From: Corynebacterium sp.
Lineage (GTDB): Bacteria > Actinomycetota > Actinomycetes > Mycobacteriales > Mycobacteriaceae
NCBI RefSeq assembly: GCF_030826625.1
Contig: NZ_JAPJNQ010000054.1
Coordinates: 1 to 14,664 of the forward strand
Length of the DNA: 14,664 nucleotides
Reading direction: 5' to 3'
Position 1 is the stretch's first letter, and the number at the start of each line of letters is the position of its first letter. The translations under genes were made by a program, and so were the position numbers. The notes beneath the pieces were generated by a model, which saw only the letters and a program-made list of their open reading frames with translations, had not been told where the DNA came from and made no database searches. Positions 1-6,453 of the stretch are shown here, in pieces.

Positions 1-607
1 CGTCCAAGTGCCCAACATCGGGAGTTAACACCACGAGCTGACCAGATGGCTTGAGCACCCGGGCAAACTCAGCCATGTTGCGAGGTGCAAACACTACCGA
101 TAACGCGTCGGCACAGTCACTAACAATCGGCAACCGCTGCCATACATCCGCAACCACAGCCCCCACCTTCGGGTGGCATTTCGCCAATTGCTTCGCCGCT
201 GGAGTGGAAATATCCAATCCAATCCCCCGGGCACCAGCGATGCTGTCTAACGTATGGGACAAATAATAACCAGTACCAGCACCAGATTCAATGATGACCG
301 GTCCAGCAGATCCCGCCTCAGTACCGTCCTCAGTTAAGGACTCTGTTGCTTCCACGATCGCCGCGGTTACCGCCTCAACAAATGGCGCGAAATGACCACC
401 TGATAAAAACGTCTCCCGCGCGCGAATCATGTCCGCGCTGTCTCCTTCATGACGGCGGCCTGCACCAGCAATCAAGCTGACATAGCCCTGCTTGGCGACG
501 TCAAAGCTGTGGCCTGAAGCAGAAACTAAACGACGGCCATCATCCTCTGCGTGCAACGGGGTGCCATCGTCGGGGTCAGCGAGTAGATCAATTACCTCAG
601 CAAGCAT
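1..607 (-). CDS. rlmA: RlmA-family 23S rRNA (guanine-N1)-methyltransferase, C-terminus cut by window edge
   Basis: I translated this from the ATG at 607 to the window edge, about 202 residues with no stop, so the gene is partial. Family members use S-adenosylmethionine to methylate N1 of a guanine in hairpin 35 of 23S rRNA; Gram-positive members of the TlrB/RlmAII type act on G748. Seen here: GHSFDVAKQGYVSL (about residues 32-45), GDSADMIRARETFLSGGHF, a SAM-binding loop reading ESGAGTGYY, and ADVW...LP followed by VFAPRN, all typical of the TlrB-like branch. The N-terminal zinc finger is odd. Where relatives have C-P-x-C and a third Cys before GH, this protein has D11-P-D-D14 and S29, with only H33 kept. 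It starts 9 bases after the DivIVA-domain gene and is probably translated from the same mRNA. The Shine-Dalgarno sequence is weak. I am confident of the family; the exact target base is inferred. Confidence 0.88.
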   Translation of the reverse strand, partial: MLAEVIDLLADPDDGTPLHAEDDGRRLVSASGHSFDVAKQGYVSLIAGAGRRHEGDSADMIRARETFLSGGHFAPFVEAVTAAIVEATESLTEDGTEAGSAGPVIIESGAGTGYYLSHTLDSIAGARGIGLDISTPAAKQLAKCHPKVGAVVADVWQRLPIVSDCADALSVVFAPRNMAEFARVLKPSGQLVVLTPDVGHLD

Positions 608-616
608 AGCTTCAGT

Positions 617-952
617 CTAGTCTGTGGAATGGCGCTGGCTGCGCAAGCGCGCAATTTCTACCTGACATTCCGCGAGCACAGCATCAACCTGATCTGGCCG
701 ATAACCACGCGGAACTACAGAAAATTCAACCCTGTCCAACACTCCCTCTGCAACCGCCTGGCGGTTAGCCACCGCAATCTGGCTTTCATTCTCGTGCCGG
801 GCGGCTTCCGCAGTATCGGCAAAACCCGCAGCGGTGCCTGGTCGCGCTGCGGCATCATCTACACCGAATAGTTTGGACCAAAGCACGACTCCGATCACAA
901 CGACCACCGCGATGATGATGAGAAGAAAAATCCACGATAGAAACATCGCCAC
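617..952 (-). CDS. Small membrane-anchored DivIVA-domain protein
   Basis: This 111-residue protein has a strongly hydrophobic N-terminal segment (about residues 3-26) ending near WSKLF, then a polar, Ala/Glu-rich linker. It closes with FSVVPRGYRPDQVDAVL (about residues 76-92), the short DivIVA-type motif seen in many actinobacterial proteins, and a basic end. The likely layout is one membrane anchor with a cytoplasmic tail. M. tuberculosis Rv1209, next to gpgS, occupies the same place. The gene begins 41 bases after gpgS and ends 9 bases before the rRNA methyltransferase, so it looks like an operon member. Its role is unknown. DivIVA domains often serve polar growth or septum placement, but this protein lacks the long coiled coil of true DivIVA/Wag31, so a scaffold role would be inference. 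The GTG at 952 is preferred to the ATG at 946 because of ribosome binding site spacing. Confidence 0.85.
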   Translation of the reverse strand: MAMFLSWIFLLIIIAVVVVIGVVLWSKLFGVDDAAARPGTAAGFADTAEAARHENESQIAVANRQAVAEGVLDRVEFSVVPRGYRPDQVDAVLAECQVEIARLRSQRHSTD

Positions 953-959
953 TGATTTA

Positions 960-966
960 CTCCTTT
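960..966 (-). promoter_or_regulatory. Ribosome binding site of the DivIVA-domain gene
   Basis: Read on the minus strand this is AAAGGAG, an almost perfect anti-16S match. It lies 7 bases before the GTG at 952 and 13 before the in-frame ATG at 946, so the spacing favours GTG as the start. Confidence 0.7.
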
Positions 967-993
967 GAAAAATTCTTGTTCACGCCTAAGCGC

Positions 994-1851
994 CTAAGTG
1001 ATCCCGTATTCTTGCAAGCTATCGCGCTCGCTCACCCTTGTCGGATGCTCGTCGGCAAGCTCAGGTGTGGCCAAATCCGGCGTTTCCGCATGCACCGCCG
1101 ACAGTTCGGGAGCCGCACCAGCACGGTGAATAATGGTCGCAGCGACAATATCTGCCATCGACGAGAGCTCATGAAGAGGTTTATTCCTATGGTGCCGAGT
1201 ACCGAGGGCTACCTGGGCAATCGCAGATACTCCAAAAGTGCGGGCCACATCGATCAACAAACCTGCTTCGACTCCGAAGCCCCCAACAAACGGAAGCTGC
1301 AGTGCAGCGGATCGGCGAACCGCGTATTCCCCGCCCAACGGCTGAGCAACATGTGCCAGCTCAGGAAAGAATATCCGCAACAGCGGCTTAGCGGTTAGCT
1401 CCGTCACACGGCCGCCACCAGTGTTTGCGCCCCGAAATCCACGTTGATAAATGGGTTTCACCAACGCGAGATTGTCGTCGTCGGCAAGCGGCTGCGCTAG
1501 GGTACGCACAAGCCCCGCCGGGGGCTCCACCAAGTCCGCGTCGACGAAGACCACGAAGTCGTTACGCGCTTCTGCTACCCCACGCCAGAGGGATTCGCCC
1601 TTGCCCTCGCGCGTCGCAACCTTTCGCCCCGGCGCGGCATCCCGCCAATTCACGACTCGCGCACCAGCATCTCGCGCGAGCTGTGCAGTGGCATCGGTGG
1701 AGTCAGCATCGATCACGATGATCTCGCCAGGGTTTTCCGTAGCGATCGAGGTGACCACCTCAGCTACGGTGGCTTCTTCATTCAATGCGGGAATGACCAC
1801 GCTGACGCGATTTAAAAATCCCGCACCAGCAAGCGTAGGGCCGTGGCTCAT
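994..1851 (-). CDS. gpgS: Glucosyl-3-phosphoglycerate synthase (GT81 family)
   Basis: The enzyme transfers glucose from a nucleotide sugar (UDP-glucose in mycobacteria) to 3-phosphoglycerate. This is the first step to glucosylglycerate and, in mycobacteria, to methylglucose lipopolysaccharide. It is a cytoplasmic GT-A glycosyltransferase. Visible motifs, numbered from the 285-residue start chosen here: VVIPALNEE (18-26), VIDADSTD (46-53), GKGESLWRG (83-91), the metal-binding DAD at 104-106, GGRVTEL, QPLGGEYA, FGVEAGLLIDV and TRHHRNKPLHEL. The last four closely follow mycobacterial GpgS (Rv1208). The start is the ATG at 1851, which overlaps the folP2 stop as ATGA; a longer reading from 1887 would run 40 bases into folP2. 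The C-terminal 35-40 residues after the conserved core are acidic and polar and look lineage-specific. The folP2-gpgS-DivIVA order is the same as Rv1207-Rv1208-Rv1209. Whether this organism makes a methylglucose polymer cannot be told from the window. Confidence 0.93.
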   Translation of the reverse strand: MSHGPTLAGAGFLNRVSVVIPALNEEATVAEVVTSIATENPGEIIVIDADSTDATAQLARDAGARVVNWRDAAPGRKVATREGKGESLWRGVAEARNDFVVFVDADLVEPPAGLVRTLAQPLADDDNLALVKPIYQRGFRGANTGGGRVTELTAKPLLRIFFPELAHVAQPLGGEYAVRRSAALQLPFVGGFGVEAGLLIDVARTFGVSAIAQVALGTRHHRNKPLHELSSMADIVAATIIHRAGAAPELSAVHAETPDLATPELADEHPTRVSERDSLQEYGIT

Positions 1852-2672
1852 AACAGCCCGCGAATGGTGTTTTCGGGTGCACGCCACCCGGCGATCGCTT
1901 CTGTCATCTTGATGACGTCTAAGGTTTCAGCGACTTCATGCACGCGAAACGCAGCGACCCCACGGGCGGCTGCCCAAGCAGTAGCTGCCAAAGTTCCTAC
2001 GACCCGGTCACGTGGTGCGCGTTGGAGTGTTTCGCCGATGAAATCCTTATTAGATAAAGCCATCAGAACGGGCCAGCCGGTAGCGACAAGCTCGTCGCAT
2101 CGGCGCAGCAGCTCCAGCCCATGGAAAGTGTTTTTGCCAAAATCGTGGGTGGGATCGATAAAGACTTTGTCTGCTGGTACCCCACAACTGACGGCACGTT
2201 CAGCCAAGGCGGTGCATTGTGTGACCACATCAGCGACGACGTCGTCGTAATGCACCCGGTGTGGACGAGTACGTGGAGTGTTAACCCCGGTATGCGAACA
2301 CACGTAGCCGACGCGGTGTGCACCCGCAACCTCGACGAGCTCAGGTTCGTAACCGGCCCAAGTGTCGTTGATCAATCCTGCACCGGCTGCGATGGCGGCT
2401 TCGGCGACATCGGCACGCCACGTATCAACAGATATGGTGATCTCCGGGTAGCGTTCGGCGACGGCGGCAATCGTTGGGATAACGCGGTCGATTTCTTCGG
2501 CGCTATCTACTTCATCGCCCGGGCCGGCTTTCACGCCACCAACATCGATAATGCTGGCACCATCGGAGATGGCTTGGGCGGCACGGGCGAGCGCTGAGTC
2601 TTCTGCGAAGGTCGCGCCTTTGTCATAAAACGAGTCGGGAGTGCGATTAATAATCGCCATGATTTCAGGCAT
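1848..2672 (-). CDS. folP2: FolP2-type dihydropteroate synthase homologue, active site degenerate
   Basis: This is a TIM-barrel pterin-binding protein of 274 residues. Conserved: NRTPDSFYDKG (9-19), ISVDT (80-84), IND (101-103), the FGK lysine in DPTHDFGK (173-180), LSNKDFIGE (206-214) and FRVHEV (242-247). Several catalytic features of true DHPS are changed. The pABA/sulfonamide loop, normally GGESTRPGA, reads GGVKAGPGD (45-53). The MHMQGTP segment has become SHTGVNTP (126-133). SRKSFIG reads SNKDFIG. These changes are characteristic of the FolP2 subgroup, whose M. tuberculosis member (Rv1207) is reported to lack dihydropteroate synthase activity. Its real role is unknown. The start ATG at 2672 shares one base with the TAA of the LOG gene (TAATG), and its stop overlaps the gpgS start, so coupled translation is likely. 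The link to gpgS suggests a shared pathway, which is inference. Confidence 0.9.
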   Translation of the reverse strand: MPEIMAIINRTPDSFYDKGATFAEDSALARAAQAISDGASIIDVGGVKAGPGDEVDSAEEIDRVIPTIAAVAERYPEITISVDTWRADVAEAAIAAGAGLINDTWAGYEPELVEVAGAHRVGYVCSHTGVNTPRTRPHRVHYDDVVADVVTQCTALAERAVSCGVPADKVFIDPTHDFGKNTFHGLELLRRCDELVATGWPVLMALSNKDFIGETLQRAPRDRVVGTLAATAWAAARGVAAFRVHEVAETLDVIKMTEAIAGWRAPENTIRGLL

Positions 2673-3562
2673 TAGTTTTCTGCCTCGGCAATACGTTCGT
2701 GCACCTGCAAAATGTGTTCAACGGCCTCGTCAACGTCATCGGTCAGAATGAACAAATCCATGTCTGATTGCGAAATCATTCCTTCGGCAACCAGACGTTG
2801 TTGCAGCCAATCCACCAGGCCTTCCCAGAATTCGGTTCCGACGAGCACGATCGGAAAGCTGGTGACTTTTTTCGTCTGCACCATGCACAAAACTTCAAAC
2901 AATTCATCCAGGGTGCCAAGCCCGCCCGGCAGGCACACGAAACCCTGAGAATACTTCAAAAACATCGTTTTGCGGGCAAAGAAATAACGAAAATGAATGC
3001 CCAGGCCAATGTAATCGTTGAGTTGCTGTTCGAAAGGCAACTCGATACCGAGTCCGACAGAGCGACCACCGGCTTCAAAAGCTCCTTTGTTCGCGGCTTC
3101 CATCAAACCTGGCCCACCACCGGTAATCACGGCGTAGTCCCGTTCGACGAGTTTGGCAGCCAGCTGCTCGCCTAGCTGGTAGTACTTGTCACCTTGCGGG
3201 ATGCGGGCCGAGCCGAAGACGGTCACTGCTTTCGGCAGTTTCGCCAAGGCATCAAATCCAGCGACAAATTCACCTTGAATACGCAGAATTCGCCATGGGT
3301 CAGCGTGCATCCAGTCATGATCAGCGCTGCGTTCAAGTAGCCGACGGTCATAGGTCGATTGGGAGCGGTCCTCATTCCGGGTGATCACCGGCCCGCGCAT
3401 ATTGACCTCATGGGGCGATGATCCGCCACGCGTGGATCCATCTACATTCTGCTGCGTCTTCGTGGTGCGTGCTGACACACCAGAAGTATTCGTGTCAGGA
3501 GAAGTCGCCTCGTGTGCAGTCGCGTCGTGTGCAGTCGCGTCGTTGGGAGTTGCTGCAACCAT
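2672..3562 (-). CDS. LOG-family nucleotide phosphoribohydrolase (TIGR00730, Rv1205-like)
   Basis: Members of this Rossmann-like family hydrolyse AMP or cytokinin nucleotides to base plus ribose 5-phosphate; older databases call them lysine decarboxylase-like. Numbered from the ATG at 3562 (296 residues): FGSAR near 116-120, GGGPGLMEA (148-156), RKTMF (197-201) and the signature PGGLGTLDE (212-220). The region RGPVITR...DPWRILRIQGEF (about 56-99) is typical of the longer actinobacterial type. M. tuberculosis Rv1205, also near dapE and folP2, is the likely counterpart. The start is uncertain. ATG 3562 lies one base after the dapE stop but has a poorly spaced Shine-Dalgarno sequence. ATG 3400 (residue 55) has TGAGGT 4 bases upstream and would yield 242 residues beginning MRGPV. 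The residues between are low-complexity, Thr/Ser/Ala-rich and include a tandem pentapeptide. A TTG at 3598, inside dapE, is unlikely. The family call is firm; the physiological substrate is not known from sequence. Confidence 0.9.
   Translation of the reverse strand: MVAATPNDATAHDATAHEATSPDTNTSGVSARTTKTQQNVDGSTRGGSSPHEVNMRGPVITRNEDRSQSTYDRRLLERSADHDWMHADPWRILRIQGEFVAGFDALAKLPKAVTVFGSARIPQGDKYYQLGEQLAAKLVERDYAVITGGGPGLMEAANKGAFEAGGRSVGLGIELPFEQQLNDYIGLGIHFRYFFARKTMFLKYSQGFVCLPGGLGTLDELFEVLCMVQTKKVTSFPIVLVGTEFWEGLVDWLQQRLVAEGMISQSDMDLFILTDDVDEAVEHILQVHERIAEAEN
3405..3410 (-). promoter_or_regulatory. Possible internal ribosome binding site for a shorter LOG protein
   Basis: On the minus strand this reads TGAGGT, 4 bases before the in-frame ATG at 3400. 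The match and spacing are better than for the upstream ATG at 3562. It supports either a shorter protein or two N-terminal forms. Confidence 0.4.
3512..3541 (-). repeat. 15-bp perfect tandem repeat in the 5' end of the LOG gene
   Basis: Two exact copies of a 15-base unit (plus strand GTGTGCAGTCGCGTC) lie at 3512-3526 and 3527-3541. A decayed third copy lies to their left, about 3497-3511. In frame they encode D-A-T-A-H, D-A-T-A-H and E-A-T-S-P near the N-terminus of the LOG protein. A unit that is a multiple of three lets copy number change without a frameshift. The repeat lies only within the variable leader, not in the enzyme domain. Confidence 0.9.
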
Positions 3563-3563
3563 A

Positions 3564-4796
3564 TTAGGAAGATAAGTCCTTGTTCTCGAGGTAGTCAATA
3601 AGCTGTTGTGCTACTTGGGTAATCTGCGCGGTCGGACATTGTTCATTCGGTTTGTGCGCATAGCCGGGATCACCACAGCCGAAATTCACCGCCGGTACTC
3701 CTAACGCGCTGAATCGGGATACATCAGTCCAACCAAGTTTCGCCCGGAAGTTGCCACCGACTGCCTCGAGAAGACGCTTGGCGACGGGCGCACCGAGTCC
3801 CGGCATCGCAGCACCGGCACTATCGTCGACTTCCACGTGCAGGGGCGCGTCGTCGGCAAGCTCATTCAACCCCAAGGCATGCAGCACATGCTGCAAAGCT
3901 TCGGCTTCACTACGATCCGGTGCAAAGCGAAAGTTCACGAACATCCATGCATCATCCGGGATAGTGTTCGTTGCCACTCCGGATTCCAGATGCACGATGT
4001 TGAGGCCTTCCCGGTAGGTACAACCGTCGATAACCACTTCGCGGGCCTGATAATCCGCAACCTTCACCATCACGGGTGCAAGGGTGTGCGCAGCATTCGA
4101 GCCCAACCACGAGCGGGCCGAATGAGCTCGCTGGCCGGTGGCACTTATTTTCAAGCGCAATGTACCCTGACAACCGGCTTCGATGATGCCGCCGGAAGGC
4201 TCACCGAGTAGTGCGAGATCTCCTGCTAGCCATTCTGGGTTATCACGCTGCAGGTGATACAAACCGTTGTAACGAGTCGCTACCTCTTCGCCTTCATAGG
4301 CGATCATGGTCAGATCACAGGATAACTTGCCGGAGTGCACCAGCTGCGAAAACACGTGCAGATAAACGGCAAGACCGGATTTCATATCAGTGGTTCCGCA
4401 GCCATGCATGATCTCTTCGCCGTTAGCACTTTCCAACATGCGGTGCGGAACGTTATCGGCAAGCGGAACAGTATCAACGTGGCCTGCTAAAACTACCCGA
4501 GTGTCAAAGCCCGCATTGGTTTTCGCGCACACAGTGTTATTAAAGCGCTGGATGGTGAAATCCGCAGCGGCATCTTGGCGCACTCGACGCAGGGCGTCCT
4601 CGATCGCATCAGCGATATCTTTTTCGTGATGCGACGGTGATTCAATATCGACCAGGGCCGCCGTTAACGAAATCGGGTCGCTCAAAAAATCCAGTGCGTG
4701 CGTCGCAGCGGACTGGCTCGCTGTAAACTTGGATTTTTCGTGTTCGGTTGCTTCAGTTTCGGTTTGTGGATCTTTTCCAGGCTGTGGGGTACTCAC
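3564..4796 (-). CDS. dapE: Succinyl-diaminopimelate desuccinylase
   Basis: DapE is a cytoplasmic zinc-dependent M20 amidohydrolase that hydrolyses N-succinyl-LL-2,6-diaminopimelate to LL-diaminopimelate and succinate, for lysine and peptidoglycan. Seen in the 410-residue product: GHVDTVP with H106 and D108, GCGTTDMKSG with bridging D137, AYEGEEV with the catalytic pair E170/E171, GEPSGG with E199, dimerisation-domain text GQRAHSARSWLG, and the C-terminal ligand H381 in GYAHKPNE. The set is complete. The first 35 residues are polar and Glu/Thr-rich. As I recall it, the C. glutamicum enzyme starts close to the DFLSDPISL region, so this protein has a longer tail. I find no internal ATG that would shorten it. 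The start is the GTG at 4796 with no Shine-Dalgarno sequence; a -10-like box 8 bases upstream suggests a leaderless transcript. The gene heads the six-gene minus-strand run. Confidence 0.95.
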   Translation of the reverse strand: MSTPQPGKDPQTETEATEHEKSKFTASQSAATHALDFLSDPISLTAALVDIESPSHHEKDIADAIEDALRRVRQDAAADFTIQRFNNTVCAKTNAGFDTRVVLAGHVDTVPLADNVPHRMLESANGEEIMHGCGTTDMKSGLAVYLHVFSQLVHSGKLSCDLTMIAYEGEEVATRYNGLYHLQRDNPEWLAGDLALLGEPSGGIIEAGCQGTLRLKISATGQRAHSARSWLGSNAAHTLAPVMVKVADYQAREVVIDGCTYREGLNIVHLESGVATNTIPDDAWMFVNFRFAPDRSEAEALQHVLHALGLNELADDAPLHVEVDDSAGAAMPGLGAPVAKRLLEAVGGNFRAKLGWTDVSRFSALGVPAVNFGCGDPGYAHKPNEQCPTAQITQVAQQLIDYLENKDLSS

Positions 4797-4804
4797 AGTG
4801 CCCC

Positions 4805-4810
4805 AGCCTA
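4805..4810 (-). promoter_or_regulatory. Probable -10 element for a leaderless dapE transcript
   Basis: The minus strand reads GCGCGG-TAGGCT-GGGG, fitting the corynebacterial pattern of TAnnnT in a G-rich frame. It ends 8 bases before the GTG at 4796, so transcription would start at or next to the start codon. The absence of a Shine-Dalgarno sequence agrees. No convincing -35 box is seen; the expected place is inside the tandem repeat at 4822-4864. Confidence 0.45.
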
Positions 4811-4821
4811 CCGCGCCCAGA

Positions 4822-4864
4822 CTGAGTAGTTTCGTCGGAATAGCTGAGTACTTTCGTCAAAATA
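4822..4864. repeat. Tandem 21-mer direct repeat in the dapE/permease divergent region
   Basis: Two head-to-tail copies sit at 4822-4842 (CTGAGTAGTTTCGTCGGAATA without its last base is quoted to keep it short: CTGAGTAGTTTCGTCGGAAT) and 4844-4864 (begins CTGAGTACTTTCGTCAAAAT). They match at 18 of 21 positions and are separated by one base. The 22-base period is close to two helical turns, which would place two copies of a regulator on the same face. The block lies 12-54 bases upstream of the putative dapE -10 box. It could be an operator for dapE, for the divergent permease, or for both. I do not recognise the motif. Confidence 0.6.
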
Positions 4865-4919
4865 ACGCTGCCACGGCTCACCCTCGATTACACCATCTAT
4901 TTCTTGCCCCACAACGTGA

Positions 4920-4937
4920 TCCGGAAAACATTCTGGA
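4920..4937. promoter_or_regulatory. 18-bp imperfect palindrome upstream of the permease gene
   Basis: TCCGGAA (4920-4926), four bases AACA, then TTCTGGA (4931-4937). The arms are complementary at 6 of 7 positions. It is centred about 85 bases before the permease ATG and upstream of an AT-rich stretch with a weak -10-like TATTCT at 4951-4956. This layout would suit a dimeric regulator near the permease promoter. The element is short enough that chance is possible. Confidence 0.35.
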
Positions 4938-5012
4938 CTAGTGTTTTGTGTATTCTGCGAAAGAATCGGTCAGAAAACTACTGGCTTCACGGGAGAAAGA
5001 AAGGCGTAAGTC

Positions 5013-6419
5013 ATGACGCAACCGCAAGCTGGGGCGTCCTCAGCGAAAAAACAGGGCGCAAACCTGATGAAAACTCGTCACCTGACGATGATGGGCTTGG
5101 GCTCTGCCGTCGGAGCCGGCCTATTTCTGGGGGTAGGGCTCGGCGTCCAAATTTCCGGTACCTCGGTTTTGCTCTCCTATATCGTCGCCGGAATCTTGGT
5201 CACCCTGATCATGCGCATGCTGGGCGAAATGGCAGCTGCTCGCCCAACACTGGGCTCTTTTTCAACGTTTGCCGGAATGGCATTCGGTAACTGGGCACGT
5301 TTTACCAACGGCTGGATCTATTGGTTCATGCTGGTCATGGTCATGGGCGCCGAAATTACCGGCGCTTCAGCCATCATTGCCGCGTGGTTTGGCATCCCTC
5401 CCGTCTTCCCAGCATTGCTAGTGGTGGTATTTTTCGCCTTGGTGAATTTCGCGAATGTGCGCGGTTTCGGCGAATTCGAGTTCTGGTTCGCGATCATCAA
5501 AATCGCTGTCATCGTCGGGTTCATCGGCATTGGCCTGCTGATGATCTTTGGCTTGTGGCCGGGTGCGGACGGCGCTAACCCGGGCGAATTCATCGAAAAC
5601 TTTGCTCCTAACGGAATTTCCGGTATCGCAGCTGGGTTATTGGCAGTCGCTTTCGCCTTCGGCGGCATCGAGCTGGTAACCATCGCCGCTGCAGAGTCCG
5701 AAGATCCAGCGAAAAACGTAAAAACCGCGGTCAACGCCATCATTTTCCGTATCTTGTTCTTCTACATTGGCTCAGTCCTCGTCATCACGCTGCTGTTGCC
5801 CTTTGATTCCATTCAAGATGCCGATGTCGCTGCTGAATCTCCTTTTACCCAGATCCTCGCCCTAGCTAATATCCCTGGTGCCGCGGGCTTCATGGAACTG
5901 ATCATCGTCATCGCGTTGCTTTCAGCGTTCAACGCACAGATCTACGCCACCTCACGCCTGGTGTTCAACATGAGCCGCGATGGAAACGCCCCAGCGGTGT
6001 TCTCCAAGACCAACAACGCCGGCTCACCCCAAAATGCGGTCATCTTGTCCGTAATCTTCGCCTTCGGTTCGGTGGCACTGCAGTGGTGGAATCCACCAGG
6101 ACTGTTGGCTTTCTTGTTCAACGCCGTCGGCGGCTGCCTGCTTGTGATTTGGATCCTCACCATCCTGTCGTATTTGAAGTTGCATCCAGTCATGCAGCGA
6201 AAAGGCGAATTGGCGGAGCTGAAATCTGGCTTTTATCCATGGGATGCCTATATTTCGTTAGCGGCGCTAGCGGGCATCATCGTACTGATGTTGACTGATC
6301 CCGGTTCCCGTGGACAGCTCACCGCAGTCGGCGCACTGTTGATAGTCCTGTTGATCGCCTCAGTTTTCGTGGGCCAAAACAGGAAACGCAAAGGCTTGTC
6401 GAACGTCGTCAAGCAATAA
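5013..6419 (+). CDS. aroP: APC-family amino acid permease, probably aromatic (AroP-like)
   Basis: This 468-residue integral membrane protein has about 12 hydrophobic segments and belongs to the amino acid transporter (AAT) branch of the APC superfamily, proton-coupled importers in the cytoplasmic membrane. Characteristic text: RHLTMMGLGSAVGAGLFLG at the first segment (about 22-40), MLGEMAAARP (69-78), GWIYWFMLVMVMGAEITGA, AFAFGGIELVTIAAAE, ESPFTQILALANIPGA and FNAQIYATSRLVFNM. These resemble C. glutamicum AroP as I remember it. The location supports this, because aroP of C. glutamicum was found next to dapE. Substrate preference cannot be proved from motifs; a histidine, Phe-specific or GABA-type permease is the alternative. 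The start ATG at 5013 has GAAAGG at 4999-5004, 8 bases away. The gene runs divergently from dapE and ends 183 bases before dapD on the same strand. Confidence 0.85.
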   Translation: MTQPQAGASSAKKQGANLMKTRHLTMMGLGSAVGAGLFLGVGLGVQISGTSVLLSYIVAGILVTLIMRMLGEMAAARPTLGSFSTFAGMAFGNWARFTNGWIYWFMLVMVMGAEITGASAIIAAWFGIPPVFPALLVVVFFALVNFANVRGFGEFEFWFAIIKIAVIVGFIGIGLLMIFGLWPGADGANPGEFIENFAPNGISGIAAGLLAVAFAFGGIELVTIAAAESEDPAKNVKTAVNAIIFRILFFYIGSVLVITLLLPFDSIQDADVAAESPFTQILALANIPGAAGFMELIIVIALLSAFNAQIYATSRLVFNMSRDGNAPAVFSKTNNAGSPQNAVILSVIFAFGSVALQWWNPPGLLAFLFNAVGGCLLVIWILTILSYLKLHPVMQRKGELAELKSGFYPWDAYISLAALAGIIVLMLTDPGSRGQLTAVGALLIVLLIASVFVGQNRKRKGLSNVVKQ

Positions 6420-6453
6420 TCACTGCAGCACAATAAACGTCGACCATTTCGGG

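Noticed and set aside
983..998. Tandem 8-mer CGCCTAAG twice at the end of gpgS
   Set aside because: Two short copies spanning a stop codon; too short to mean more than chance.
1852..1887. Longer N-terminus for GpgS starting at 1887
   Set aside because: It would overlap folP2 by 40 bases; the ATG in the ATGA overlap at 1851 is the usual coupled start.
1451..1912. Plus-strand open frame of about 150 codons opposite gpgS and folP2
   Set aside because: It is antisense to a well-matched gpgS, runs across a gene boundary and resembles no family; a codon-bias shadow.
2121..2597. Plus-strand open frame of about 158 codons opposite folP2
   Set aside because: It lies entirely inside folP2, whose motifs are clear on the minus strand; no ribosome binding site or recognisable domain.
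3564..4796. ArgE or another M20 peptidase instead of DapE
   Set aside because: The REGLNIV, WTDVSRFS and GYAHKPNEQCP segments fit actinobacterial DapE, and the other succinylase genes are adjacent.
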